This document shows, in pieces, positions 15,928 to 24,087 of a DNA stretch of 48,072 nt; position 1 is the first letter of the stretch; every line of letters begins with the position of its first letter. The stretch is from Bacillota bacterium. Its GTDB lineage: Bacteria > Bacillota > Clostridia > Lachnospirales > Lachnospiraceae. The stretch is from NCBI GenBank assembly GCA_023415055.1, contig JAEZLZ010000032.1:1-48072 (forward strand). Direction: 5' to 3'. Made by a program: the position numbers and the translations under genes. Below the pieces are notes generated by a model that saw only the letters and a list, made by a program, of their open reading frames with translations, ran no database searches and was not told where the DNA came from.

Positions 15928-16815
15928 GTGAGACGAAAATTAAGATTTGACTACGCAAGGTGGTTGTTTGTATTACCTGCTATGATTATTGTTGGTATGC
16001 TTCTGATCTATCCTATTTTTTCAAGTCTCTACTATAGTATGACAACAAAGCATCTGATAAAGCCGGCCTATGACTTTATTGGAATTAATAACTACAAAGC
16101 AGTATTATCGGATCCGAATTTTTATAAAGCTTTTTTAACTTCAATTAAATGGACCATTTTATCCTTGCTTGGACAAATCCTAATCGGCTTTACAGCAGCA
16201 TTAGCAATTAATAGAATAAAACATTTTAAAGGTATCTACAGGATATTGCTAATTATTCCGTGGTCATTTCCTTCCATAGTAATTGCACTATCCTGGAAGT
16301 GGATCTTAAATGGAGTATCTGGATTTTTACCGAATTTATTAATGAACTTAGGTCTTGTCTCTGAATTGCCCCAATTCTTAAGTGACAGCAATTTGGTGTT
16401 GGGCACACTCTTATTTATTAATGTTTGGTTTGGAGCACCAATGATTATGGTAAATGTATTATCTGCATTGCAGACCATTCCACAGGATGAGTATGAGGCG
16501 GCGCAGATTGACGGAGCTAGTAAGTTGCAGCAGTTTGTTAATATTACATTACCACATATTAAAGTGGTCGTCGGATTACTTGTAGTACTTAGGACGATTT
16601 GGGTATTTAATAACTTTGATTTAATCTATTTGATAACAGGAGGCGGACCGGCAAATGCAACTACGACTGTACCGATTTATGCGTATAAGATGGGTTGGGG
16701 AACGAAGCTGTTGGGTAAATCTTCCGCAGTAACGATACTTCTGCTGCTGTTTCTCCTTATCATTTGTGCAATATATTTCTATGTCATCGGAAAATGGGAA
16801 AAGGAGGACAAGTAG
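15928..16815 (+). CDS. Sugar ABC importer permease 1 (MsmF/UgpA type)
   Basis: A 295-residue inner-membrane permease with six expected helices. It begins LRFDYARWLFVLPAMIIVGM and carries the EAA coupling loop as EYEAAQIDGASKLQQFVNIT near residues 190-209, which docks on the ATPase. The GGGPANATTTVPIYAYKMGW segment is typical for MalF-like subunits. The start is GTG 15928 with AAGGTGG 9 nt upstream. Its stop is immediately followed by the ATG of permease 2. No ATPase gene is in the cluster, so a shared MsmK-type ATPase encoded elsewhere is expected. Confidence 0.9.
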   Translation: MRRKLRFDYARWLFVLPAMIIVGMLLIYPIFSSLYYSMTTKHLIKPAYDFIGINNYKAVLSDPNFYKAFLTSIKWTILSLLGQILIGFTAALAINRIKHFKGIYRILLIIPWSFPSIVIALSWKWILNGVSGFLPNLLMNLGLVSELPQFLSDSNLVLGTLLFINVWFGAPMIMVNVLSALQTIPQDEYEAAQIDGASKLQQFVNITLPHIKVVVGLLVVLRTIWVFNNFDLIYLITGGGPANATTTVPIYAYKMGWGTKLLGKSSAVTILLLLFLLIICAIYFYVIGKWEKEDK

Positions 16816-17652
16816 ATGTTTGAAAAGATGAAATCAAAAATCGGTGATGGAGTATGCCACTTGTATTTAATCATCTTATCGGTTTTAGCCGCTTTTCCAT
16901 TGCTGTGGATCATTATCTCTTCAGTGAAATCTGCAGGAGAGCTGACCTCAAGACCAACTTCCATCATTCCTAAAGTGTTTACGATTGATCATTATAAAAA
17001 TGTTATTGAGAACCTCGGATTTTTAACAAATATCGGGAACAGTTTAGTAATTGCTCTAATAACAACACTAATTGCAATTGTCATTTCTTCTATGGCGGCA
17101 TATGGAATTGTGAGGTTTTTCCCTAGGTTTGGAAGCATTATGTCCAGAGCTTTGGTAACAACCTATATGTTTCCACCCATATTACTTGCAATTCCGTATT
17201 CGATGGTAATGGCAAAGATAGGATTGACAAACACTCGTATTGGCTTAGTTATAGTTTATCTTTCCTTTAGTGTACCTTATGCTGTATGGATGCTGGTCGG
17301 CTTCTTTAAAACAGTACCGATTGGCATAGAAGAAGCGGCAAGAGTAGACGGTGCAAATAAGGTGGTTACATTTGTTAGAATTGTATTACCCCTTGTGGCA
17401 CCCGGTATTGTAGCAACGGCTATTTACACCTTTATCAATGCGTGGAATGAATTCCTATATTCCTTGATATTGATCAATAGTACGGATTTAATGACAGTAT
17501 CAGTTGCATTAAAATCCTTACAAGGAGCAGAAATACTTGATTGGGGCAGTATGATGGCTGCATCGACCTTAGTTGTAATTCCATCTGTTGTATTCTTTAT
17601 GTTTATTCAGAAATATATAGCAGGCGGTATGACAGAAGGTTCAGTAAAATAA
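16816..17652 (+). CDS. Sugar ABC importer permease 2 (MsmG/UgpE type)
   Basis: A 278-residue MalG-like permease. It has LIILSVLAAFPLLWIIISSV at the first helix, the EAA loop EEAARVDGANKVVTFVRIVL near residues 170-189, the NAWNEFLYSL segment near 213, and ends MFIQKYIAGGMTEGSVK, as usual for this class. AAGGAGG lies 8 nt before the ATG, inside the end of the preceding gene. It forms the heterodimeric channel with permease 1. Confidence 0.9.
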   Translation: MFEKMKSKIGDGVCHLYLIILSVLAAFPLLWIIISSVKSAGELTSRPTSIIPKVFTIDHYKNVIENLGFLTNIGNSLVIALITTLIAIVISSMAAYGIVRFFPRFGSIMSRALVTTYMFPPILLAIPYSMVMAKIGLTNTRIGLVIVYLSFSVPYAVWMLVGFFKTVPIGIEEAARVDGANKVVTFVRIVLPLVAPGIVATAIYTFINAWNEFLYSLILINSTDLMTVSVALKSLQGAEILDWGSMMAASTLVVIPSVVFFMFIQKYIAGGMTEGSVK

Positions 17653-17674
17653 TTAGACTTGGAGGAATTAAGAA

Positions 17675-18778
17675 ATGAAAAATATAGGTTATGCAATCGT
17701 TGGAACAGGCTATTTTGGAGCAGAGCTTGGAAGAATAATGAAAGAACAGGATCAGGCACGTATCGTTGCAGTCTATGATCCTGAAAACGCAGAGAAAGTC
17801 GCAGAGGAATTGGGCTGTGATATTGAAACAGATTTGGACACGCTTTATAGTCGCGAGGATGTGGATGCAGTAATTGTTGCAACACCAAATTATCTGCATA
17901 AAGAACCGGTTATCAAAGCAGCTGAGCATGGTGTGAATGTATTTTGTGAAAAACCAATTGCCTTATCTTATGCAGATTGTGATGAAATGGTAAAAGCTTG
18001 CGAAAAAAATGGTGTGACATTTATGGCAGGACATGTAATGAACTTCTTTCGAAGTGTAAGACATGCAAAGCAATTAATTAATGAAGGTGTGATCGGAGAG
18101 GTACTGTACTGTCATTCTGCAAGAAATGGCTGGGAAGAGCCACAGGAATCGATTAGTTGGAAGAAAATCAGATCAAAATCAGGAGGACATCTGTACCATC
18201 ATATTCATGAATTGGACTGCATTCAGTTTATAATGGGCGAACCGGAGACGGTAACAATGACAGGTGGAAATGTAGCACATGCGGGAGAGCAATTTGGAGA
18301 TGAAGATGATATGTTATTCCTCAATCTGGAATTTCCAAATAATAAGTTTGCAGTTCTTGAATATGGATCCGCCTTCCATTGGCCAGAGCATTATGTATTA
18401 ATTCAAGGGACGAAAGGTGCCATTCGGATTGATATGGCAGATGTCTGTATGACGGTTAAAACGGAAAAGGGTGAGGAGCATTATCTGGTTCATGAAACCA
18501 AGGAGGAGGATGAGGATCGTACCAGAATCTATCATAGTATAGAGATGGATGGAGCAATCATGTACGGAAAGCCTGGTAAAAAGCCTCCGATGTGGTTACA
18601 TAGCATCATGAAAAAGGAAATGAATTATTTCAATAAGATTATGCATGGTGCTGAAGCGGATGAAGAATTCAAACCATTATTAACCGGTGCTGCAGCCAGA
18701 GCAGCAATTGCAACAGCCGATGCACTTACCTTATCGATCAAAGAGGGTAGAAAAGTAAAAGTGTCCGAAATTAAATAG
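17675..18778 (+). CDS. nanOx: Gfo/Idh/MocA oxidoreductase, NanOx/YjhC-like
   Basis: A 367-residue NAD(P)-dependent oxidoreductase. The Rossmann motif is AIVGTGYFGAELG at residues 7-19, the EKP motif is VFCEKPIALSYADCDE near 90-105, and the catalytic region is GGHLYHHIHELDCIQFIMGE near 170-189. In R. gnavus and E. coli, NanOx/YjhC converts 2,7-anhydro-Neu5Ac to Neu5Ac by an NAD-linked redox cycle. The position between the importer and a NanA-type lyase makes that role likely; it is an inference from context and general resemblance, since the family also covers inositol and other sugar dehydrogenases. GGAGG lies 9 nt before the start. Confidence 0.7.
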   Translation: MKNIGYAIVGTGYFGAELGRIMKEQDQARIVAVYDPENAEKVAEELGCDIETDLDTLYSREDVDAVIVATPNYLHKEPVIKAAEHGVNVFCEKPIALSYADCDEMVKACEKNGVTFMAGHVMNFFRSVRHAKQLINEGVIGEVLYCHSARNGWEEPQESISWKKIRSKSGGHLYHHIHELDCIQFIMGEPETVTMTGGNVAHAGEQFGDEDDMLFLNLEFPNNKFAVLEYGSAFHWPEHYVLIQGTKGAIRIDMADVCMTVKTEKGEEHYLVHETKEEDEDRTRIYHSIEMDGAIMYGKPGKKPPMWLHSIMKKEMNYFNKIMHGAEADEEFKPLLTGAAARAAIATADALTLSIKEGRKVKVSEIK

Positions 18779-18798
18779 CGGTCTGAAAGGAAGTATAA

Positions 18799-19722
18799 AT
18801 GAAGAGTTTAGAAAAATATAAAGGGATTATCCCGGCGTTCTATGCTTGCTATGACGAGCAGGGGGATGTTAGCCCGGAACGAGTTCAAAGATTTACAGAA
18901 TACTTAATTCGTAAAGGTGTACAGGGACTCTATGTCTGCGGAAGTTCAGGCGAGTGTATTTATCAAAGCGTTGAAGAAAGAAAAATTGTATTGGAAAATG
19001 TCATGAAGGTAGCGAAGGGAAAAATAACCGTAATCGCTCACGTGGCATGTAATAATACGAGAGACAGTATCGTTCTTGCAAAGCATGCCGAAGAACAAGG
19101 TGTTGATGCAATCGCAGCGATACCGCCGATCTACTTCCACTTACCGGAATATTCGATCGCAGATTATTGGAACACAATCAGTGCGGCTGCTCCTAATACG
19201 GACTTTATCATTTACAACATCCCGCAGCTGGCAGGGGTGGCGCTGACAACAAAGCTCTATAGAGAAATGCTGAAAAACGAGCGTGTCATTGGAGTAAAAA
19301 ACTCATCTATGCCGGTACAGGACATACAATCCTTTAAAGCAATATCCGGAGAAAACAGTATTGTATTTAACGGGCCGGATGAGCAATTAGCTGGTGGCCT
19401 AGGTATGGGAGCAGATGCCGGTATCGGTGGTACCTATGCGGTGATGCCGGAATTGTATCTTGCTATTTACCAAGCAGTACAAGAAGGACGCAATAAAGAG
19501 GCTATGGACATTCAATTTAAAGCAGATGAGATCATAGGTGAGATGTGCTCTTGCCATGGAAATCTATATGCTGTGATGAAAGAGATATTGAGAATGAACG
19601 GAATGGAGCTTGGTAGTGTACGTTCTCCGTTGTCAGGAATCATTGCGGAGGACATACCTCAAATTGAAAAGTGTAAAAAACTGATTGATGAAGCAATCGG
19701 AAGTCTTCAAAAGAATAATTAA
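18799..19722 (+). CDS. nanA: N-acetylneuraminate lyase-like aldolase
   Basis: A 307-residue class I aldolase of the DHDPS/NAL family, a TIM barrel. The pyruvate-carboxylate motif is GSSGE within QGLYVCGSSGECIYQSVEER, the Tyr is in IIYNIPQLAGVALT, and the Schiff-base Lys is in RVIGVKNSSMPVQ. IAHVACNNTRDS and GADAGIGGTYAVMPELYLAI match the E. coli NanA pattern well, better than DapA. The reaction would be Neu5Ac to ManNAc plus pyruvate. It is the last gene of the operon; nanE and nanK must be elsewhere. Confidence 0.8.
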   Translation: MKSLEKYKGIIPAFYACYDEQGDVSPERVQRFTEYLIRKGVQGLYVCGSSGECIYQSVEERKIVLENVMKVAKGKITVIAHVACNNTRDSIVLAKHAEEQGVDAIAAIPPIYFHLPEYSIADYWNTISAAAPNTDFIIYNIPQLAGVALTTKLYREMLKNERVIGVKNSSMPVQDIQSFKAISGENSIVFNGPDEQLAGGLGMGADAGIGGTYAVMPELYLAIYQAVQEGRNKEAMDIQFKADEIIGEMCSCHGNLYAVMKEILRMNGMELGSVRSPLSGIIAEDIPQIEKCKKLIDEAIGSLQKNN

Positions 19723-19833
19723 ATATTAGCTTAAAGTATTAGAGATCGTTATTAAAACTAATATTCCCCTTGTTTTTATATAAAGTAAACCCCCTCGTTT
19801 TCTGATAGATATATGATTATTCTGCAATCTTTC

Positions 19834-19945
19834 GTAGAATCTTATTCTACAATCTCCCCGTAGAATAAGAAAAAACAGACCTAATAAAGCGGCTAAACCA
19901 TGATACAGTTTCTCCCGGCCGCACATCTTAGGTCTGTTTTTGTGT
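19834..19945 (+). terminator. Operon terminator with competing upstream hairpins
   Basis: The main terminator pairs AAAAACAGACCTAA (19871-19884) with TTAGGTCTGTTTTT (19928-19941), with an inner GCGGC/GCCGC stem. Just before it, TCTTATTCTAC (19840-19850) can pair either back with GTAGAAT (19834-19840) or forward with GTAGAATAAGA (19860-19870), two exclusive hairpins. The terminator itself is clear; a regulatory role of the alternative pairing is speculative. The rest of 19723-19996 holds only a weak AT-rich hairpin (19722-19765). Confidence 0.8.
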
Positions 19946-19996
19946 GTAAAAGGACCATAGGGGTTATCTTAGTACAGTTCAACCACTTCGGATGCT

Positions 19997-20293
19997 TTAC
20001 GCTAGATTTTCGATCCCCAAATCAGCTAATACCTTATCGCTGGTTGGAATGAATAAGGATAGTAGCTCATTTTTACTTACTCCGGTCAGAGTTGTCTTGT
20101 AGTCTCCGAGAAGCCGTATCCCTCCATTCATACCTTTATCTGCATAGATCGGTACTCCGATGCTACTCAGCGTATCAACATCTCTGTAAATCGTTCTTAT
20201 TGAAACCTCCAGCTTTTTTGACAGCTCGGAGGCTTTTAATTTCTTATTTGTCTGTAATAATAGTAATATAGAAATCAATCGATCGGCTCTCAT
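19997..20293 (-). pseudogene. Truncated WYL/YafY-type regulator
   Basis: A 98-residue product that corresponds only to the DNA-binding start of a YafY-type (HTH_11 plus WYL) regulator. The helix-turn-helix reads KASELSKKLEVSIRTIYRDV, followed by IPIYA-like VPIYADKGMNGGIRLL. It ends ADLGIENLA where the family normally continues for about 200 more residues through the WYL domain. No WYL sequence is found further left. I chose ATG 20293 with GGAG upstream; the longer frame to 20431 is not family-like. It may still make a DNA-binding fragment. Confidence 0.65.
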
Positions 20294-20440
20294 AAATTCT
20301 CCATTTCTGCGCTGTTTAAAGTCTGGCATGCGAGACAAAAGTTTATGAACGCAGTACAGATACAAACTTGCTGAGGAAAAAAAATAAAATTCTTTTGTTC
20401 CCATCTCCTGATACATGACAATGGATGTCAACTATTATAG

Positions 20441-20695
20441 CTTATAAGGGAAGAGAAGGAGAAAGAGGGTAAGAAGATATATCTGTTTGGTGGCGGAATT
20501 CTGGCAGATCGTTTTATAAAGGAGGATCTGATTGATGAATACATTATTGGAATCATCCCTATCATACTGGGCAAAGGGATCCCATTATTTTTGAATAATA
20601 ACCCTACGATTAAGCTACATCTGGACGAGCATATCGTAGATAATGGTATCGTTATTTTGAAATACACAAAAAGAGAAAGATTGGAAAAGGAATAA
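20441..20695 (+). pseudogene. C-terminal relic of a DHFR-like (RibD_C) reductase
   Basis: The frame after a TAG at 20438 reads EGKKIYLFGGGILADRFIKE and EYIIGIIPIILGKGIPLF, the end of the dihydrofolate-reductase-like/RibD C-terminal family, and stops normally at 20693-20695. The N-terminal half with the start codon is missing. Genes of this family often stand divergent to a YafY-type regulator, which is exactly the neighbour here, also truncated. A false antisense frame covers the same bases. Confidence 0.7.
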
Positions 20696-20732
20696 TAAAA
20701 GAATAGGATCAAATAAGATAAAGATATCTATA

Positions 20733-20774
20733 ACGCAGGAGAAAGATGTGCATCATGCTATTTTTCTCCTGCGT
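20733..20774. terminator. Hairpin, probable terminator
   Basis: A 12-bp stem ACGCAGGAGAAA (20733-20744) with TTTCTCCTGCGT (20763-20774). T-rich runs lie inside the loop and not after the stem, so it may be a weak terminator. It is close in sequence to the outer stem of the terminator at 1911-1958. Confidence 0.5.
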
Positions 20775-20868
20775 AATTTATACGTAACAGAGAGGAATCA
20801 TTAATCGGAGATAGTAGAGAAAATCCAGGGATTCTAGATTCTTATTATATAAAAGCATCTCATGGTAA

Positions 20869-21165
20869 AATGAATCCGTTGCAGAATTTGCACTTAGAGA
20901 AACATTGTATTTATTGGAAAAAAGTTGAAAACAGTTTTTTGATAATGTATAATAATTTAGATTCAAAATCAGATAAATTTATATGGATCTATTTTGAGAC
21001 GAAGAAATCTGTAATAATAACGAAAAATTTGATGGTCGCCTTTCTGAATTCGAGGAGCAATATAAAAGCGGTTATGTAGTGAGGATGCAGTTTGAAGGTA
21101 ATCTGCCGGTTTGGGCCGCGGAAAAAGACTATAGGCTGTTGGAAGACATAGGGGGATACCAATGA
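20869..21165 (+). pseudogene. Unidentified gene relic before the phosphatase gene
   Basis: Two protein-like stretches lie in one frame, separated by several stops: NESVAEFALRETLYLLEK (from 20869) and, from 20998 to TGA 21163-21165, EFEEQYKSGYVVRMQFEGN followed by LPVWAAEKDYRLLEDIGGYQ. The final stop overlaps the ATG of the phosphatase gene (ATGA), as in a coupled operon. I do not recognise the family. I read it as the decayed first gene of the phosphatase-kinase unit. Confidence 0.4.
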
Positions 21166-21713
21166 CAACGATTTATTTTGTAAGGCATGCAGAGCCGGAC
21201 TTCAATATTCATGATGATATGACAAGGCCATTAACTGCAAAAGGCAAACAGGATGCACAGCTATTAGTAAAGTATTTTGAAGACAAGCAGATTGATGCAG
21301 TATTATCGAGCCCCTTTTACAGGTCAATCGACACGGTAAGCGGGATTGCAGAGCAGATCCATGCTAAGGTAATCCTAATCGAGGATTTTCGGGAGCGAAG
21401 GGTCGATAGCTGCTGGATCGAGGATTTTAGCGGCTTTGTGAAGCAGCAATGGGAGGATTTCGATTATAGATTAAGTGACGGAGAATGCCTAAGGGAGGTG
21501 CAGTCCCGTAACATAGCTGCGCTTCGGAACGTCCTTGCAGAGTATCGGGATAAGAATCTGGTAATAGGAAGTCATGGAACGGCGTTAAGTACAATGATCA
21601 ACTATTATGACCCCTCCTTTGGTTATGAGGATTTTAATAAGATAAGAGCTCGGATGCCGTGGATGGTGAAGATGACCTTTGAAGCAGATAGGTGTATTGG
21701 AATTGAGAAATAA
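21162..21713 (+). CDS. Histidine phosphatase family protein
   Basis: A 183-residue protein of the phosphoglycerate-mutase-like branch. The phospho-accepting motif is YFVRHAEPDF at residues 5-14, the second Arg is in VLSSPFYRSIDTV, and the second His is in LVIGSHGTALSTMINYY. Proteins of this size are usually broad phosphatases, not glycolytic mutases. It lies 10 nt before the kinase-like gene and probably shares its message. The unusual WIEDFSGFVKQQWEDFDYRL insert is common in the bacterial subgroup. Confidence 0.85.
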   Translation: MTTIYFVRHAEPDFNIHDDMTRPLTAKGKQDAQLLVKYFEDKQIDAVLSSPFYRSIDTVSGIAEQIHAKVILIEDFRERRVDSCWIEDFSGFVKQQWEDFDYRLSDGECLREVQSRNIAALRNVLAEYRDKNLVIGSHGTALSTMINYYDPSFGYEDFNKIRARMPWMVKMTFEADRCIGIEK

Positions 21714-21723
21714 GGAGGATGTT

Positions 21724-22647
21724 ATGGTAACGCAAATGATTGATCATATTTCGTATCAATTAAAGGAACCTCATGATTTCTCGTTTTTATCAAAACATGG
21801 GAAAGCATTCTGTACTTTTGACCAGAATGACTCAGGTAATATCAGTTTTGGTATGAGCGACGGAAGTATGCGATATTTCGTTAAGGTAGCAGGAGCAAAA
21901 ACGGCAGAAGCTTGCAATGACACGAGGGAAGCAGTAGAAGTCTTGAAGAATGCTATGCCTTTATATGAAGAATGTAAGCATCCGGCATTGATTGAGCTTG
22001 TTGAGCATTATGAGCTTAATGATTTGTATGTTGCCGTATTTCGATGGGCAGAGGGGGAATGCTTATATGATCACTGGAATTTTGAGAAATATGCCGCGAA
22101 TCCGAAGCTGCTTTCACCAAGGAAACGCTTTCGGCAGCTGCCGGTACAAAAGCGACTAGCTTCGATGAAAATCATGATCGAGTTTCTGGTGCTTGTTGAG
22201 AGCAAGGGATATGTTGCGGTTGACTTTTATGACGGAAGTATTATGTATGATTTTGAGAGTGATACTACGACGATTTGTGATATCGATTTTTTTCGCAAAA
22301 AGCCTGCCTATAATAATATCGGGGCTGATTTCTGGGGGACCAAAAGACTGAAAGCACCGGAAGAATATACCTATGGAGCGTCGATTAACGGAGCAACCAA
22401 TGTATTTACCTTAGGAGCCATGACCTTTCACTTTTTTGGCAGTTATACGGAGGAGGAACTTCAACGGATGTACAAAGACAAAGGGGTATTTCCTTGTTCC
22501 CCGGAGAAATGGGAATTAGGACAGAAGCTGTACGACATCTCCTGTAAAGCAGTCAATCCGGATCCGAAGAAACGCTATGATTCAGTGAAGGGTTTTTACA
22601 GCCAATGGAATAAAGCGGTGAATGATTTCATGATACACTCGATTTGA
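21724..22647 (+). CDS. Protein kinase-like protein (eukaryotic-type fold)
   Basis: A 308-residue protein with the eukaryotic-like kinase fold. The ATP-site Lys is likely K54 in YFVKVAGA. The catalytic loop reads YVAVDFYDGSIMYDF (D167, in place of HRDLKxxN), the metal-binding DFG equivalent is ICDIDFFRK (D188), and the activation-segment end is KAPEEYTYGAS, followed by NVFTLGAMTFHFFG and the family's closing DPKKRYDSV. The Asn of the catalytic loop is replaced by Ser, so activity is uncertain. AAGGAGG lies 5 nt before ATG 21724; a start at 21679 inside the phosphatase gene is less likely. Its pairing with a phosphatase gene is notable. Confidence 0.75.
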   Translation: MVTQMIDHISYQLKEPHDFSFLSKHGKAFCTFDQNDSGNISFGMSDGSMRYFVKVAGAKTAEACNDTREAVEVLKNAMPLYEECKHPALIELVEHYELNDLYVAVFRWAEGECLYDHWNFEKYAANPKLLSPRKRFRQLPVQKRLASMKIMIEFLVLVESKGYVAVDFYDGSIMYDFESDTTTICDIDFFRKKPAYNNIGADFWGTKRLKAPEEYTYGASINGATNVFTLGAMTFHFFGSYTEEELQRMYKDKGVFPCSPEKWELGQKLYDISCKAVNPDPKKRYDSVKGFYSQWNKAVNDFMIHSI

Positions 22648-22681
22648 ACATAGTAAGAAGAACTTTATTTTGAGTTCACAG

Positions 22682-22711
22682 TTGACATATCATTTAAATA
22701 GTATATATAAT
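22682..22711 (+). promoter_or_regulatory. Promoter of the AraR-like regulator gene
   Basis: Consensus boxes TTGACA (22682-22687) and TATAAT (22706-22711) with an 18-nt spacer, 38 nt before the regulator start. AT-only alternating sequence surrounds the -10 box. The ATTTGT-type palindrome found at 24032 is not present here. Confidence 0.85.
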
Positions 22712-22749
22712 ATGATATATATGACATATTACAAAGGAGGTGGTACAAA

Positions 22750-23865
22750 ATGAGTAAGGAAACCTTATATCAAAAAATATATAATGATATTGTTGAGGGG
22801 ATCCGGACTAACCGGTATCCGCCCGGAAGCAGGCTGCCTTCAGAGAAGGAATTGGCGGATCAATACAAGGTCAGCCGGATTACCAGTAAGAAAGCTTTAG
22901 AGATGTTAGAAGAACGAAACTTGATTACCAGGATGGTCGGCAGGGGTTCCTATGTACTGGAGGAGACGCGTACAGCAGATGAGCTTCCGGTGAAGGAAGC
23001 GGATCCAAAGGGCCAATGGAAGACAATCGGCGTAATCATGGATGCTTTCGGAGCGAGCTTCGGATATCAGCTTTTACTGGGAATTGAGCGGGCGTGCAGA
23101 GAGCATCATATTGGGTTTGTGCTTAAGTGTACCTTCGGCAGTAAGAAGGCCGAGGTAGAAGCAATTGATGAATTACTTAAGATCGGAGTATCCGGTATCA
23201 TTATCATGTGCGTCCATGATGAGACTTATAATGAAGAGGTTCTGAAGCTGATCGTTGAGAATTTCCCGATCGTGCTGATTGATCGACAGCTGAAGGGCAT
23301 TCCCATTCCTTTTGTCGGAACGAATAATTACAAAGCGTCGAAGGAACTTACGGAATGGCTCTTTAAGCACGGACATACTAATATTTGCTTTACTACGCAT
23401 GCATCGATGGTGACACCGACGATACTTGAGCGAAAGAGTGGCTTTGTGGATTGCCACCTGGAGCATAATATCGTTACGAATGAAAGCATGTGGATTACCA
23501 ATCTTCGCTCTATGTTGCCGGCGGTGGACAGAGGGGATACCAGTGAGGAGAATGATCTTAATCTGATCCGGAACTACATAAAAGAGAATCCGGGCGTCAC
23601 AGCTTTCTTTGCGGTGGAGTATTCCATCGGTATCCTGGTGTATAAAGCATTAAAGATGTTGGGGTTGGACAAGACGAAGACCGTGGTATTTTTTGATGGA
23701 ATTGATGAGATCTATGATCCGTTACCGATCTTCACAAGAGTCAGACAGGATGAATATCAAATTGGTATCAATAGTGTAAACCTGATTACGGATAAGATGA
23801 ATGGTAAAACAGGAGCAGAGATCAGATTGATACCCTATGAGATTATCGAAGGGAAATCTATGTAA
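22750..23865 (+). CDS. GntR-LacI chimeric regulator, AraR-like
   Basis: A 371-residue transcription factor with an N-terminal GntR winged helix (residues 1-75; PSEKELADQYKVSRITSKKA and MVGRGSYV) and a C-terminal LacI/sugar-binding domain (about 95-371; TIGVIMDAFGASFGYQLLLG, IDELLKIGVSGIIIM, VFFDGIDEIYDPLPIFTRVR). This is the architecture of Bacillus AraR, a repressor released by sugar. Here the ligand is likely mannose, mannobiose or a mannan oligosaccharide, by context. Two AraR-box-like palindromes lie downstream, before the transport operon. It has its own strong promoter and terminator. AAGGAGGTGG lies just upstream of the ATG. Confidence 0.85.
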   Translation: MSKETLYQKIYNDIVEGIRTNRYPPGSRLPSEKELADQYKVSRITSKKALEMLEERNLITRMVGRGSYVLEETRTADELPVKEADPKGQWKTIGVIMDAFGASFGYQLLLGIERACREHHIGFVLKCTFGSKKAEVEAIDELLKIGVSGIIIMCVHDETYNEEVLKLIVENFPIVLIDRQLKGIPIPFVGTNNYKASKELTEWLFKHGHTNICFTTHASMVTPTILERKSGFVDCHLEHNIVTNESMWITNLRSMLPAVDRGDTSEENDLNLIRNYIKENPGVTAFFAVEYSIGILVYKALKMLGLDKTKTVVFFDGIDEIYDPLPIFTRVRQDEYQIGINSVNLITDKMNGKTGAEIRLIPYEIIEGKSM

Positions 23866-23895
23866 TAATAGAAGTGAATAAGAGTGAATGATGCG

Positions 23896-23945
23896 AAAAG
23901 TCGCAACAGTTTAAGCGAATAGCTTATGCTGTTGCGACTTTTCTG
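23896..23945 (+). terminator. Terminator of the regulator gene
   Basis: A 14-bp perfect stem AAAAGTCGCAACAG (23896-23909) with CTGTTGCGACTTTT (23929-23942) and an inner TAAGC/GCTTA stem. It begins 31 nt after the regulator's stop. Confidence 0.9.
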
Positions 23946-24031
23946 CGTTTTATCGAGCTTATATCGGTAAATATATGCATTATTGACATGTATATATGAT
24001 ATAATGCATATAGTAAATATATTTATGATAT

Positions 24032-24087
24032 ATTTGTCGTTGACAAATGATATATATGATGATAATATGTATTTGTAATCAACAAAT
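24032..24087 (+). promoter_or_regulatory. Two AraR-box-like operators around the mannan operon promoter
   Basis: Box 1 is ATTTGT-CGTTG-ACAAAT (24032-24048). Box 2 is ATTTGT-AATCA-ACAAAT (24071-24087), part of a perfect 12-bp inverted repeat at 24065-24093. Between them lies a promoter: TTGACA (24040-24045), 17 nt, TAATAT (24063-24068). Box 1 covers the -35 and box 2 the start point, so binding at both would shut the promoter. The half-sites match the Bacillus AraR consensus ATTTGTNCGTACAAAT except for one extra spacer base. The leader from here to the first permease is about 230 nt and shows no other clear element (a possible 18-codon frame at 24121 lacks a ribosome binding site). Confidence 0.75.

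Noticed and set aside
17603..17929. Two overlapping minus-strand frames at the permease 2/oxidoreductase junction
   Set aside because: Both are antisense to strongly supported genes and lack ribosome binding sites.
19834..19870. Idea of a riboswitch formed by the alternative hairpins before the nan operon terminator
   Set aside because: It lies after the last gene and before a terminator with no downstream gene in the same direction, and has no aptamer-like core.
20428..20712. Minus-strand frame of 94 codons
   Set aside because: The plus strand of the same bases encodes a recognisable C-terminus of a DHFR-like protein, so the minus frame is a shadow.
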